NCBI GenBank assembly: GCA_037903475.1 | Contig: JBAJFG010000187.1 | Span: 372,001 to 436,000 of the forward strand | Direction of reading: 5' to 3' | DNA length: 64,000 bases | From: Ancylostoma caninum | Lineage: Eukaryota > Nematoda > Chromadorea > Rhabditida > Ancylostomatidae | Shown here: positions 13,701 to 24,823 of the stretch, one piece after another | How the letters are laid out: the number at the start of each line of letters is the position of its first letter | How positions within the stretch are numbered: position 1 is the stretch's first letter | Program-made: the position numbers and the translations under genes | Notes under the pieces: model-generated | Databases searched by the model: none | What the model was told of the DNA's origin: nothing | Seen by the model: the letters and a program-made list of their open reading frames with translations, nothing else

Positions 13701-13778
13701 CATCTCCTCATCAGCGCTCTCGGATCGTACCATTTTGGTGTCGTCGGACGTGCTTTTACACACCTCGCCAAGTGTTAC
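7785..13778 (-). CDS. hlh-11: AP-4 (TFAP4)-type bHLH transcription factor, hlh-11 orthologue
   Basis: Five exons in phase: 13576-13778, 9171-9321, 8910-9036, 8537-8854 and 7785-8032 (stop TAA). They give 348 residues from the first acceptor seen. Exon 2 carries the basic region and helix 1 (NERRRMQSINAGFQSLRALL); exon 3 gives loop and helix 2 (EGEKLSKAAILQHTADLIQQ). Exon 4 continues as a leucine-rich coiled coil (MALERERTARIFLEQQLNQM) and a Gln-rich run, then a Pro/Ser-rich tail. This order of bHLH, zipper and Gln tract is characteristic of AP-4, a nuclear E-box (CAGCTG) binding dimer. The first exon shown starts at an acceptor (TTATAG at 13779-13784) without ATG, so a 5' exon is missing or translation starts at the internal Met of MVRSESADEE. 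Intron 1 is 4.25 kb. Confidence 0.93.
9964..9997. repeat. perfect 34-bp hairpin
   Basis: The 15-nt arms GCTTGTTGCTTGGGT and ACCCAAGCAACAAGC are exact reverse complements, separated by the tetraloop CAAA. It lies inside the first intron of hlh-11. It could be the core of an old palindromic element or a structured intronic RNA element; it is shorter than a normal miRNA precursor. Confidence 0.9.
12482..12892. repeat. TTAA-type non-autonomous DNA element, copy A
   Basis: It is 411 bp with terminal inverted repeats starting AGGCAGTGTGTC, followed by TTAA on the right and TAAA on the left (probably a mutated TTAA). The interior matches the element at 59358-59783 in opposite orientation (shared words include GGACCGCTC and GAATC-CTCGA). 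It has no coding capacity. Confidence 0.85.
13221..13453. repeat. inverted-repeat pair of a short element
   Basis: TGCGTTTCCGCGAATTCGAG at 13221-13240, continuing to CAAGCACG, is matched in inverse at about 13425-13453 (CGTGCTTCTCGAATTCGCGG then AAAACGCA). The same word pair with GAAGCAC and AAAACGCACTT appears around 41940 and 42347-42456, so this is an interspersed family. Element borders were not resolved. Confidence 0.6.
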
Positions 13779-14769
13779 CTATAATGCTAAAACTGACCAG
13801 AAGAATGCATGAAAGATGAGTGCGTGAGAAAACAACGCGAATATATGCGTCATCGAGTCATTTTCCTGCTACCACAGAATCGTTCGTTCAATACATTTAC
13901 GCAACGTCCAGTTCTAATAGTCATAAAACCATTCAGAAGAACTTCAAGATAAGAAGAATAGTGCAGTATTCCACGAGCGACGTCTAGGACAAATTTAGAG
14001 GAATGACAGCTGAAATCACATGTTTTTTATTTCGAATCTTATGCATAAAATAAAAGGATAAGGATAAAGTGGTCGGCGTTAATCAATCCCGTCACGAGGG
14101 ATGCGCCACGCATTCGACTTCATCTGAGCATCGTAGAGGCGTTGAATGCGTACGCATTCAATGCATAAAATACGACTAAAAATTGGTCTTGCTTTATTAT
14201 AGCTTTCCTCGCGCCCCGCAGAAAGCGACTAACAACGAAACTGGTCCGGAAGTTTCCAGACAAAGTAAACCCGACAATATTTGTACACCCAGCAAAAAGT
14301 CTGCAGTCTTCATCTCGTGGTTTTTAGTGTTACATTACTCTTCGAGTTCATCCAGAGACATCACCACAGCAAACAAAAGCACAGCGGTACAGTTGCAAAG
14401 ACGCATTGTGAGTTAGCTTATGATGCAGATCAGCTGTCAAGGAAGATTTTGATCAAGCCTTATTATTGAAATCAGGTTAATACGTCTCAAAGGCTCATCT
14501 CTAGAAAAGAAAATGCCTTGCCAATTAGCCAGAAGGTCCTATACCTGTTTCTACCACCATTTTCTCGTAGTGCATCCCCTTCCTCATCAAAGCCTCGCTG
14601 GATGCAAAAGTGCACAGCGAATTCATATGTAGGTTTAGAGAAGACCATTTGCACGGTCGGGATCATCCCAATGTAGAGATTAGGGCGCTAGACCGACAAT
14701 AATACTGGTTTACCAGCTGATCGCCTCACTTTTTTTGTGGCAGCAGATGATGCGTTAAACCACTACCTA

Positions 14770-15190
14770 ATGGTCTGTCCATGCATTTTTTGGCATCGAT
14801 GAATACCCAGTAACCAGGGCGTGGATGCATTATTGGAAGAATGGGTAACCTTTTACCTATGGGTAGCAGCTGGGTAAGCTGGGTATAGACAGTGTCACGG
14901 TGCTGTTGGTGGCTGTAAATTTGGGCACGCTAAGGCGTCCAGCATGGACCAGATCTAGAAAGCACCTCAAACTTGGGTAATTCCAGTGACATAGAACACT
15001 GGGCCGGATGCATCATTGAGGTTACCCGGTTAAACGTGTTAACGTACACAAATTTACCATTTACCAGGCACCCGTCAGCATGCCTACCCATACATGACGT
15101 TGCCTATTCCCAGCTGCTACCCATGGTGGTCATAACCATGGTCATGAATTTACCCATCCTTCAAATCATGCATTCGGGTCTAGGCCCAGA
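14770..15190. repeat. 'CCTGGGTAA' family, copy 2 (possibly two nested copies)
   Basis: GGATGCATCATTGAGGTTAC at about 15006-15025 is followed by CCGGTTAAACGTGTTAAC, and an inverted, more diverged set lies at 14790-14850 (CCAGTAACCAGGGCGTGGAT). Further copies of TACCCATNC words on both strands lie between them. No coding content was seen. Confidence 0.5.
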
Positions 15191-16329
15191 GGACGGCAAT
15201 GATAGCCCAAAGGCTCAAAGTAGACGCAGTTTACCTACAAATCTCGATATGTTAGACGCATCTTGTGTTAGATTTGGTAGAATTTCAATAGAAAAATTCA
15301 TCCAAATCAGAAAAACCTCTAGAGAATCAGCAATGCAATGAAGTGCAGTGTAAAACCCTTGTGAAACTAACTTCGCGAAAGCAAATCAAATCTTCTAGTA
15401 TGCCTGAGAACAACGGGATTTTGATATTTGTGTGCACAATTGCAGTTTCCACACTAAATGGTTTGCACCCGTTTTTCTCTAATTTCTCTCCAGTCTCTGA
15501 TGAAACGAACTCATTTGAGCAGCAGTTGCAAAACCACATCTATTAGAAAAAAACAAAGTGCATAGCAACGCTTTCATTATTGAAACCTATAGAATACTGT
15601 TGTAGGAAGAGCACCGATACGATATATCATTATCGTGACGATCTCCTGGACTGCGAAAAGATCACCTCAGTCATCCTAATCCCCTGTGATCTCTAACGCC
15701 AGCTTTGCAGAATTTTGCGAAGCGAAACCACCATTTCCTCACAATTAATGCTGTTACGGTGCAGTTCCTACAAAAAAACTGTCCTATGAGATTAGTTGCT
15801 TAGCGACCTCCGCTTAACAATGGATAATCGAGAGGGACTAATGATATCAATTTGTTTCTCGGAGGGGACTGAGTGTGGCCGCTTGAACTACCAAATTATA
15901 GCTTACAGATCCAGGGTTTACAGTTGCCATAGTACGACAGAGCCAAAAAAAAACAATCGAGAAGCAATTACATCATTGGTTTCTACTAAAATTAAGCCCA
16001 TAGCCTTAGCCTACGCATAATAGTGGAGAGTATATGATAACGGCTTAGAGCAAACCGCCAAATTACCTATTAATAGACAGGCAATGACTATGAATGGTGG
16101 AAGACAACTTACGATTGCTTCTCGTACACTCTCAGAGCGACCGCAATATAATCGCAGCGTGTTTCAGCAGAGAGTCTTTGTATTTTCTTCACGCGTGACG
16201 AGCCTACTAAGCAGTTTGACTCAAAAGTCATCTCCAAAAGAGAGTATCAAAGTGATGACGCTTAGTAGTATTCAAGGTAAAGCAAAATCGGGATCACTCT
16301 TCCATTTTGTTCAAGCTCTTATCCTTTCG

Positions 16330-16500
16330 CTGGCACCGCATCGCAATCGCTACGCAGCATCGTCGCAACGCGGTTTCGCCGTGCAACGTTGTTGGTCTTG
16401 ACAAGTTCTGGCGTCAGTCCCTTGGGCAGTAACGACTAACATGATGATCCAAGTGGACTATGTCAGGATATGTCAGGACCAACGATTCGCGGCGACGAAA
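16330..16500. repeat. imperfect inverted repeat, GC-richer than surroundings
   Basis: CAACGCGGTTTCGCCGTGCA near 16367-16386, then ACGTTGTTGGTC, is mirrored by GGACCAACGATTCGCGGCGA at about 16476-16495, then CGAAACCGCGTCG. Inside the right arm GCGACG-AAACCG-CGTCGC is itself a hairpin. The borders are unclear and there is no coding content. Confidence 0.45.
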
Positions 16501-17924
16501 CCGCGTCGCGCCAATACTCAATGCGATTGTGAAGCGGCCCCAGTGATCGTACCGAAACCGAATCAGGATTATGGCAACTCTACTGTTCCAGAAAGAAGCT
16601 GGTATGGTTGAATTTGTTTCTGACTGCAACGCTATCGCGAAGATTGCTCCGCTTGCCCAACGGCAATGGCGGCGATCGCGGCGATAGAATCGCATCCTTG
16701 CCAATACATTCAAGGATCTTTGCAGAGATCCCTCACAGGTATTATACACTACACCTCACATGAGCTATAGTGTATAATGGCACAGACATGATCACGAACA
16801 GGGAAACGGGTTTGATCAGCTGAGCACATATAGTTTTTACCTTGGAAAAGAGCCATGCTTTCGAAATATCCTTCTCCACTCAACTGAAGAAAAAAACCTT
16901 TTCGCAAGCTTGCTGCAAAGTTTGCTATAAAATTATTGATACGAAAGTTGTGTTTAGGACTAGTAACAGTGTATAAATCTATCTTAATAAATAAGAAATC
17001 AGAAAAATTCTTTTCTCCACTGACTCCTACCTGCTGTCTCACTATAAATTTAATTTATGAGCATCAAATCACAAAAATCATTTCCGCTGCGTGAGGTCTC
17101 ACTTTCGCCGGCAATTACGACATGTGTTTCCGATCGCATACTCATGGAAACGGGGCAGGTGATAGTAGCTGCTGTTATCAGCCTGTCCTTACCTCAGTAG
17201 CTGGTTCATTTGCTATTTGAGTAATGGAAAAATACCCGTAAATTCAGCGAAAATCAAAGGTATCTAGTAGGTATCACTGGATGAGTTACATATAAGGACA
17301 CGATCGTTCTCGATCGATATCAGAACCATTAATCATACACACAGCCTACTCACGAGATGGAGAACAAACTGTGGAAAACTGACTCGTTTGCCCAAACAAT
17401 ACTCATAGTAAAAGGTGATCCAAAGAAAGGTATTAGAGTTTCTGGTTAAAAAAAATATTAGCCAGGAAAAAAAAACTAGATCATTTGCAATGAATCGAGC
17501 TGCAACTGGAAAACATAGCAAAAAGAGTAAAACTATAGAGTAAAGCTTAGTAAAGTCACTAAAAACAAGGTGAGGACGAGTTTCGACGCGACTGTTGCAG
17601 GTATTCTGTTGGCGAATATTGTTGGCAAAGTCATGGAAGAGAAAAATGTTGCACTTTCCAGATGTAAAGGAAAGGAAAAGGATTGTGAGCGGGAAAAAGT
17701 ACAGAAGCAAAAACAGACGTGGAGCGAGCGGCAAGGAAATGACAGCAGTTTGAACTGGAACACGAGACAACTATCACAAAATCCACCAAATAACGCAGCA
17801 GTTCAGGCAAAACTCCAGACAGACACCTGAACGACGGCGTTAAGAAGCGAATGAACGAGTTTTTTGCGAACGTAACGTGCCAGCTGGTCGTCGCAATGAC
17901 GGAGACGAATTTTAGGCCCGAAAT

Positions 17925-18225
17925 TCGACGTGCCGCGGCCGCGCCGCATCAGCTGGTGCGTCGCGGGCGTCTGCGTCTCCGCCGCCGCGGCACTGTCTCC
18001 GCGGCTCTGGCCCGCGGCACCGCTGCCGGCGTCGACCTTTGCTCTCGCGAATACAGCTGTTACGCGAGCGAGCGAGCGCTTCGGACTGATAGCGCCGCCG
18101 ACGCTGACGCTGACGGCGGCTGCGGCCGGAAAATTGCTGGCGAAACCGCCAGCACTCGTCGACCAGCCGCGCTAGACGAGCCACAGGTCCTGCCACGACT
18201 GCCACCAAGAGACGTGGCAAAACAG
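17925..18225. other. GC-rich island
   Basis: About 300 bp is strongly enriched in C, G and CpG compared with its A+T-rich flanks. Several frames on both strands stay open across it, which is a consequence of base composition, and the peptides are Ala/Arg-rich without a recognisable domain. No clear splice pair was seen. It could be a promoter or 5' untranslated exon, for example of hlh-11, which reads away from it, or a foreign or duplicated fragment. Confidence 0.5.
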
Positions 18226-19236
18226 TAGGACTTTAGCCGTTTGGACAACAAAAAGTGTCCAACCGTACTTGTTTGTTGTGTATAATCGTGTCCAACAACG
18301 TGGTTAGACATGTATAACGACGATAGGGTTTGATGATCTGCAGTTTGCAAACAATGCCTAACTTATTCACATACAGTGCCGTAGATCCGTCTCGACCTCA
18401 AGGCGCACCGCCTGAGATCACACATGGCGTCCTGCTGGCGATCGGCGACGATCCCTCATTTTCCCCTGATTTAGTTTGTGGCTTACCCCGGTGAAGGAAA
18501 CGGATTTTACAAGCTCCCATATGAACGGCTCGGTTTCCTATAAGCCATCCCACTAGAAGGCTAAGTGAAGGGATTTGTAGAATTCAAAGGTTGTCAGCTG
18601 CTCCTTGGCTTACGACCAAAAAATCGGAATTGAGAGAATTTTTAAAAATTACTTTTTTTTGCTTGAAACCTTGCTACCTGTGTGTTTCGACGGCCCTACT
18701 AGCGCCACAAAAAATATAAAAAATCTCAGCGAAGATCTGCAGGTCGGGCCCACTGTTATCCTTCATCCTTCGACAGGATAAGCGAGAACCCCACACATAC
18801 CCTCTATTTCAAAAATCGTAATTATTCCATGTATTGAGTGTAGGCACACAACCAGTTTTTACTCGACGCCTAATCATGTTCTATACCCTGCTGGCGGAGA
18901 GCCAACGTGGGATTACTTAACATTCCAAGCTTAGGTCTTGGAAAGTATCCAATATGTAAAGTTGTTGGAATTAACCGCACATTTTGGCTAATATAACAGT
19001 TGTTTCGCCGAAAGAAGTCGAATTTATATCGGAATGAAGACGTAGAGGCGAGCAGGAAGCAAGGCCCAACAACGGGTGGATTTCACATGTTGGAGTTTTG
19101 AAAGTCACATGAAATTCCATTCTGGGTAAGTCGTGTTCAGGCTCAGGCCCCTAGCGTGAAGCGTACGACTATTAATATAAAATATACCCAGATATTCAAA
19201 CGCGTCTTTTTTTATGCAGCCTGTTAGTATAGTGTC

Positions 19237-19268
19237 TTTTTGTTTTTTTTTTTTTTTTGTTTTTTTTC
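19237..19268 (+). repeat. poly-T tract
   Basis: T-runs interrupted by single G, including 16 consecutive T at 19243-19258. This may be a low-complexity tract or the tail of a retro-inserted sequence on the - strand. Confidence 0.8.
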
Positions 19269-20652
19269 TTCCTCTTGCTTTTGTTTTGAATGTTCACGCT
19301 TCCCAATAAATTCTTGGAACTAATGTGCTCAGTCAGATCATTTTGAACTTATTTATAGGTTGCCTTGGCCCAAACCTCGTAATTTAACCAAGTATAAGTG
19401 CTCCCTATATATTGCGATATTAACCCCCAAAATAGTGAATCTTTAATGTATCCAACATATCTTTGTTGAATGAAGCTGTTATTTCCGTGGAAAAGGCCAG
19501 CAGCGATGTGTTGCGTCGATGTCCGTTGTTCCACGAAGAGAGCTTATCGAGGGAGAAATGAGAGAATCGATAGTTGTACTTTCCAAACAATAATGCATAC
19601 TCCGTTTAATATGCTCTCAAGCAGACACGAATCGGCAACAGCTGTTACACTGCCATTTATTTATTTTGTTTGATACAAAAATCTGATAGCTGCTGAGGTA
19701 AATTTTGTCGTGTTCCGAATTTTACTGGGGCAGAACACACATGGCTTAGCCATGGATGATTCGATCAGTTCTTGGATATAGGTACAAATAATCGTAAAAT
19801 AAGTAATTCTATGGAAATAAAATATTTCAGTAGACAATAAGTGATTTCATCGCACATATCACTCAAATATTTGGTGTTAACATATAAGTCCTTTCGCTTT
19901 TTTCAGTGGCAATTTTTCTACCCTATTGTCATTTTTCCGTAACGAGTTTTAAACGTTCTGAAAGTACATTTCTTCCTCTAATACCGTCACCAAGTGGTTT
20001 CTCAGGAACTTCAAGTACCCTGATTTATAGGCTCAAGAAGAAAAACGCCAATTTGAAGAAAAACACCATTTTTTCTTTGAATTCATTAGGGACCGGAAAG
20101 CATCCGCCACTGTTCAAACGTATAAGCTCTGTAGAATATATACGCGGAAGGACAGCAATCAATTGAACTGTTTCAGGGCCAGTTTGGCTATTCTGACAGG
20201 GTTAGGGTTGCGCTGTTTTTCATTGACTCACTGCTCAACTTCGCAAGCTCAAAACCAAGTAAACTTCGTTTCCAAAAACATATTCTTGTAGGGGAACATT
20301 AGCGCTTTCGAAATGTATATGACTTGTACCTGAAAGATAACAAATAGTTGGAGGAAAGTGCATTTGAAAAAAGTGTAAGGACTCATGTTAACACCTAATA
20401 TAATGGTCCATTTGCAAATATTGTTTCGAATTTACGCGCGCTGCTGTTTTAGATGCGTCATCGGAAGGATGAGTAGTCTCATGCTCATGGGTATGATCTT
20501 CCTGAGTAACGACTCTGCATAGTTCGGGGCCAAACCGAGCCGGAATATGGCTCATAAAGTTTCACTGCCTTATTCGGTAAAACCACAAATGTAAAATAGT
20601 AGATCAGTTTGGGCCCACATATTTTTTCTTAAAAAAACGAAATTTCAAGCTA

Positions 20653-20815
20653 CAGTGTGTTTTTCCGGGAGTAAAATCGCGCGCGATCTGATCCATTCCA
20701 ATAGATCAAATTCTCAGTCGAAAGACCACGTGAAAGCGGAGGTTCCAGCAATTCGCACGTAGCCTTTGTACTGGGTCCGCAATTGCACCGATTTTACTCC
20801 CGGAAAAACACCCTG
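20653..20815. repeat. mariner-type MITE
   Basis: It is 163 bp with 27-bp terminal inverted repeats (one mismatch) that start CAG(T/G)GTGTTTTTCCGGGAG, flanked by TA on both sides (20651-20652 and 20816-20817). The CAGGGTG start and TA duplication fit the Tc1/mariner superfamily. No open frame of note was seen. Confidence 0.88.
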
Positions 20816-20924
20816 TACGGATTTTTGTTCGATTGCATCGTTGAGGTTGCCCGTGACAAGAGTTTGAGCGTCATGGTATGTGAATGTCAACTCTGTAGCG
20901 TAACTTAAACGCAAGGGCCCACCT

Positions 20925-21220
20925 CACATTCGTGGTTGAGGTAATGGCAGATTCTGCATCTCCTCGACACCCTGAATCCAGCGGTATAGATAATTTGTCT
21001 CGAAACTGTGTTTAAACCCGTTTTCCGGGACGGGGTCCGTAACAGTTTCCCAACCCGAGTTGACGTGTAAAGTCGTTGATCATATCGATTGAACACGCCA
21101 AGACTCGTTGGCCAACGCTGCTGCCGTGGTAGGCAGCCAGCACAGCTTGGAGCGATCCACCTCCGTGCTCCAAAAAATGTAGCTAGTTTGGACCCTCCAA
21201 AAATGGGGCTTTCGTCGCTT
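20925..21220. repeat. diverged, end-less relative of the TTAA element family
   Basis: The interior matches the elements at 12482-12892 and 59358-59783 in the same order: GATTCTGNATCTCCTCGA, CTGAATCCAGC, CCGGGACGGG, TCGATTGAACACG and GGCAGCCAGCACAG. The terminal AGGCAGTGTGTC repeats are not recognisable. Short pieces also occur at about 30150-30215 and 43058-43130. Confidence 0.7.
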
Positions 21221-21489
21221 TTGAGCCTGTTGATGTACATGCACGAGATCGACATGGCGAAAAGGTCTAGGATATATCTATACCTCCAAAAGGAGGAATC
21301 AGGTGGGCGCCTACAATTTTTCATTATGGACTTTCATTGTTATTTACTGTCACAATCATTGTAGATCCAACTTTTCATGCAAGAAACCGAGAAAGTATGC
21401 TTTGGCTGGTCCTCTCCTTTGATGGTTCTCTGATGCTCAGTCATGGAAAGAGCGATTTTCCACTAATTTTTTTTCAAACCAAAGGAAGG

Positions 21490-21625
21490 GTCGGCGTGCA
21501 TCATCAGGTTTCCCCAGGGCTCAAAGTAAACGTTAATGTTCATGTTGAGGATGGGTAAGCTTGGAAATGTTAAGAAGTTTACCCTGGGTAATCCCGGTGA
21601 CGAGTTCATACCAAGGATTTCGACG
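21490..21625. repeat. 'CCTGGGTAA' family, copy 3
   Basis: CAGGTTTCCCCAGGGCTCAA at the left is mirrored by TTTACCCTGGGTAATCCCGG followed by TGACGAG at the right. The GGTAAACGTTAA and TGTTAAGAAG words fit the family seen at 5488, 14770, 23440 and 27190. Confidence 0.55.
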
Positions 21626-22047
21626 GCCCACAGCATAACTCCATTTTTTTAGTCATTATTTCATCTTCACTGTGAACATAGGTAAACTCGCATTATACAT
21701 TAAAGACGAATTGATGAATTGATGGTTATAAATTAGTTAAATGGTGTTTTTGCCTAATTCAGTGCTGAAATGAGAACAAAGATTGATCCTTGATAGTCAC
21801 CTGCTTGGTTTAATTAACACGATTTGTAAAGCTACAATAACGGCGATCAACTTGAGAAAAGCTTATATTTTCCGAGTAATCAGGTAGCTAAGCAATTCTC
21901 GAGGGTTGACTAAGCCTAGACTTCTTGCTCTCCGTTAAATGACTCACTCATTCATGAATCATTGCTGTTTGTTTATTGGTGCTAGTAAAGTTAGTAGCGT
22001 TCATTGTTATGCGAAATTTTTTCCCTTGGTTAGTTTTAAGGCCTAAG

Positions 22048-23324
22048 CAGGGTCAAGCGATTTGATAGTAAAAAGTCGACCCCCATACGACCCCCCCCCC
22101 TTTGAGAAACCAAAAATACGACCCCCCCCCCCTTTGCACACAAATTTCCTTGTATGCTTGCAGAATTTAGATATTTAGATATCCCATTTCAGGTGTTCGT
22201 ACTGCGAGAGGTGTGGTGGAGCCAGAGCATAGGAAGGAGAAAGAGGCTCTTTTGTATCTAACTAGTTGTTTGGAAGTTTTTTGGAAAACGTTGAAATGTA
22301 CGCGGTGGACAAAAAGCGTGCATTAACTGTGCAATGTTGCTTACGTAACTAATGAGGCTCGAACACATCAAGAAAAAACATCTACATACATCATCTACAT
22401 GGTGAAGGGTTCGATCCCTAACGAGGCCAAAATTTTTGCTGAGGGTTAAAGCATGTGCGGTGAGCGAATTTCAGTCTGAAAGCGTCCGTACAGAGTTTCT
22501 GAACGAAATACCTTCGTATTCGTCACGAAAAACAACCATACACATCATCGACATGGTCAAGGGTTCGATCCCCTCCGAGGCTAGAATTTTTGCATGGCGT
22601 AAAATGGCACGCGCTTGTAGTAGATCCGAGATGATCGACCATAAAGCACGAAATAACTGTTTATAGGGGTGGAGGACTGGGTGGGACTTTCAGTACGGCC
22701 GTGCGAAAATTTCAGCCTAAAATTTTGACTCGTTCAGAGACATGGTTGTAGTCGGACACGAATATCAGAAGATCTGGCACGTTGAGGTCCCAATTTTTTC
22801 CAAGTTTTTAATAGCCGAAGGTTTGCGCTTTCAAGCTGTACAGCTCGTTTTTCCGCAGCTGCTTCCACCGCGATTCAACTCCGTCGATAAAAACATGGAA
22901 AAAAGGCCATTTTATCAACGAAACCTCATCTCCGTAATTCCCGTGCTGAATCTTTCCTCTTGAAACTGGAGACCTGAAACTTGCGGGTAAAGCACTACTG
23001 GGTAGGGTCCATAAAACGACCTCTTACATGCCTGCATAACTGGGTGGCACTTTCAGTACGGACGTGCGAAAATTTTAGCCTATAACCCCCACTTTTCACT
23101 ATTCAAATTATACTGTTAAAGTCGTTTAATCACGTCATAACCAATTTTTTGTATGGATAATTCAGTGTCCCACTTTTCCGTTTTTTCTACTTTTTTTCGA
23201 CCTCCTATTCCACACTAAGGCACCCCCTCCCGACCACGACCCCCCCCTTACGACCCCCCTCTTTACCCAACCCCCCCCCCGTACGACCCCCCCTTGATAG
23301 TTTATCGACACACGCTTGACCCTG
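22048..23324. mobile_element. hAT-like non-autonomous transposon with perfect TSD
   Basis: It is 1277 bp bounded by perfect 12-bp inverted repeats CAGGGTCAAGCG / CGCTTGACCCTG and flanked by an identical 8-bp direct repeat GGCCTAAG (22040-22047 and 23325-23332). An 8-bp duplication with CAGGG ends is diagnostic of the hAT superfamily. Near each end there are C-rich ACGACCCCCCC arrays in the same orientation (22079-22133 and 23228-23297). The interior repeats AGGGTTCGATCCC (22407 and 22558) and CTTTCAGTACGG-CGTGCGAAAATTT (22689 and 23051). No transposase frame was recognised. Confidence 0.9.
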
Positions 23325-23439
23325 GGCCTAAGGTTAATCAGCCCTATGAATCACAGCGGGTCATACTAAAGTTACAAAGAGAGTATCAATATATTCTTAT
23401 TGATAACTTCTCATTGTACTGAACAGGAATAGGATTCTC

Positions 23440-23760
23440 TGCCTGGATGCATCATTGAAGTTTCCGGAGGTAAAACTATCTGGCCGCGTTAACGATGGTT
23501 AATTTAGGGCTATCAACAGTTTTATCTTACTCAGATACTGGACCGGAAATTCCGCAGCAGAATACCGGAATTTCAGGTAACCAGTAGGTTTTTCTGCTAC
23601 CCACACACGCGACGTCGTCAATGATTGGATGCCATCCATAGGTGATCCAGGGGCCGCATGCATCGAACCAGAGAAGGGGACACGCCCCAACACCTCACAA
23701 TTTCACCCATCGTTACCACGGGTTTCAACACGCTTACCCTGGGTAATTTCAATGATACAT
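23440..23760. repeat. 'CCTGGGTAA' family, copy 4
   Basis: GCCTGGATGCATCATTGAAG near the left end is mirrored by GGGTAATTTCAATGATACAT then CCATTG at the right end, with an inner second set (GGGGCCGCATGCATCGAACC). It is about 320 bp with no coding content. Confidence 0.6.
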
Positions 23761-24462
23761 CCATTGTTTCCTAACAGCGTATGGTGCAGAAGCCACGAGC
23801 AAGAAGAGAACACAGTTGTTGGTCCTCTCAGTCTGTGTCCACCGTCACTTTTGTCCTCCTCCACGTTACTAGAATCTCTCTTTGGCTATGGCTCGAAGTA
23901 TAAACACGTGCACAAGATAGGCTATTTCTTTGTGCATGTCCCGAATGAAGTTTTGTGATCACTACAAAGCTGTCGACAGGAGCTGGGACCAAATACCACC
24001 CAAAGCGAGTGCAGCTAAGGCCGGAGTGGTTTAGACAGCGCTCCACGGCCAAGTTATGGCCCGCAGACAATCAGCGGCTTCCAAGACTATATTAACTGCG
24101 TTAATTTCGTTAGCAAATAAAATGGACGGTTTAAATAATTATTGACACAGAAATACTTCCAGAATTCACTCAATCTGACCGCCGACACTATTGCCAGACT
24201 TTTCTAGCCATGAACAAATGATGTTAAAAGAGCGACAAATACTCAGGTGACAAGTACACAGTGTAACTTTTCTTCGCATAGCAACTGCAGAACGTTGCAG
24301 AGAACATTCTATCCTGCTGGAACATTTAGCTTTTGGTAACTGTTCGTTGTCTCTGGGTCAAGGGTTCGCACTGGAGCGCGTCTTAACCCAGTTCAGTTCC
24401 GGAAACTAAGAAAGTCGGTGTATTTCTTTCAAATTTGATTCGTCTGCCTTCAATGATAGTTT

Positions 24463-24560
24463 ATGCACAATGTATTGAAACTAGGTATTAGTGCCAGTTG
24501 CCACTATGGGAGGATAGGTCGAAGGGGGGGGGGGGGGGAGGAGGATGGGTGGTTCACGGT
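24463..24560. other. region with a poly-G run just upstream of the Penelope-like element
   Basis: A run of about 15 G lies at 24524-24538, followed by GGAGGAGG. No host feature was recognised between 23760 and 24780. Confidence 0.6.
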
Positions 24561-24823
24561 TGCTCTGGCTTTCTCGCAAAACATATGTATCGATCGAGAT
24601 TGCGCCGGTGTTCTAGACGATGCTGTTTGCTCATGTAAAATGCTACATGCCAGCAGCTTCTTCTGCTTCCTGTGGCATAAGCGACCTTCGGGCGCATGTT
24701 GGAATTTTCAACGAATGAAATAGAACTCACATGTTCGAGTGATTCAAATATTCGTGGTCTGACCACCCAAAAGATACCTCAAATTTCAATTTTTCCAAAA
24801 TTGAAGAAGTACTCAAGTGTTAG

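Noticed and set aside
17851..18228. 125-codon Ala/Arg-rich frame in the GC-rich island
   Set aside because: Several frames on both strands are open together, which is expected from GC-rich sequence lacking stops.
22079..22133. Telomere- or satellite-like array from the C-rich repeats
   Set aside because: Repeat length is irregular and the arrays sit inside a bounded hAT element; they do not match the nematode telomere repeat TTAGGC.
22395..22600. Possible tRNA genes at the GGGTTCGATCCC words
   Set aside because: No matching acceptor stem, D arm or anticodon arm upstream; only the T-arm word is present.
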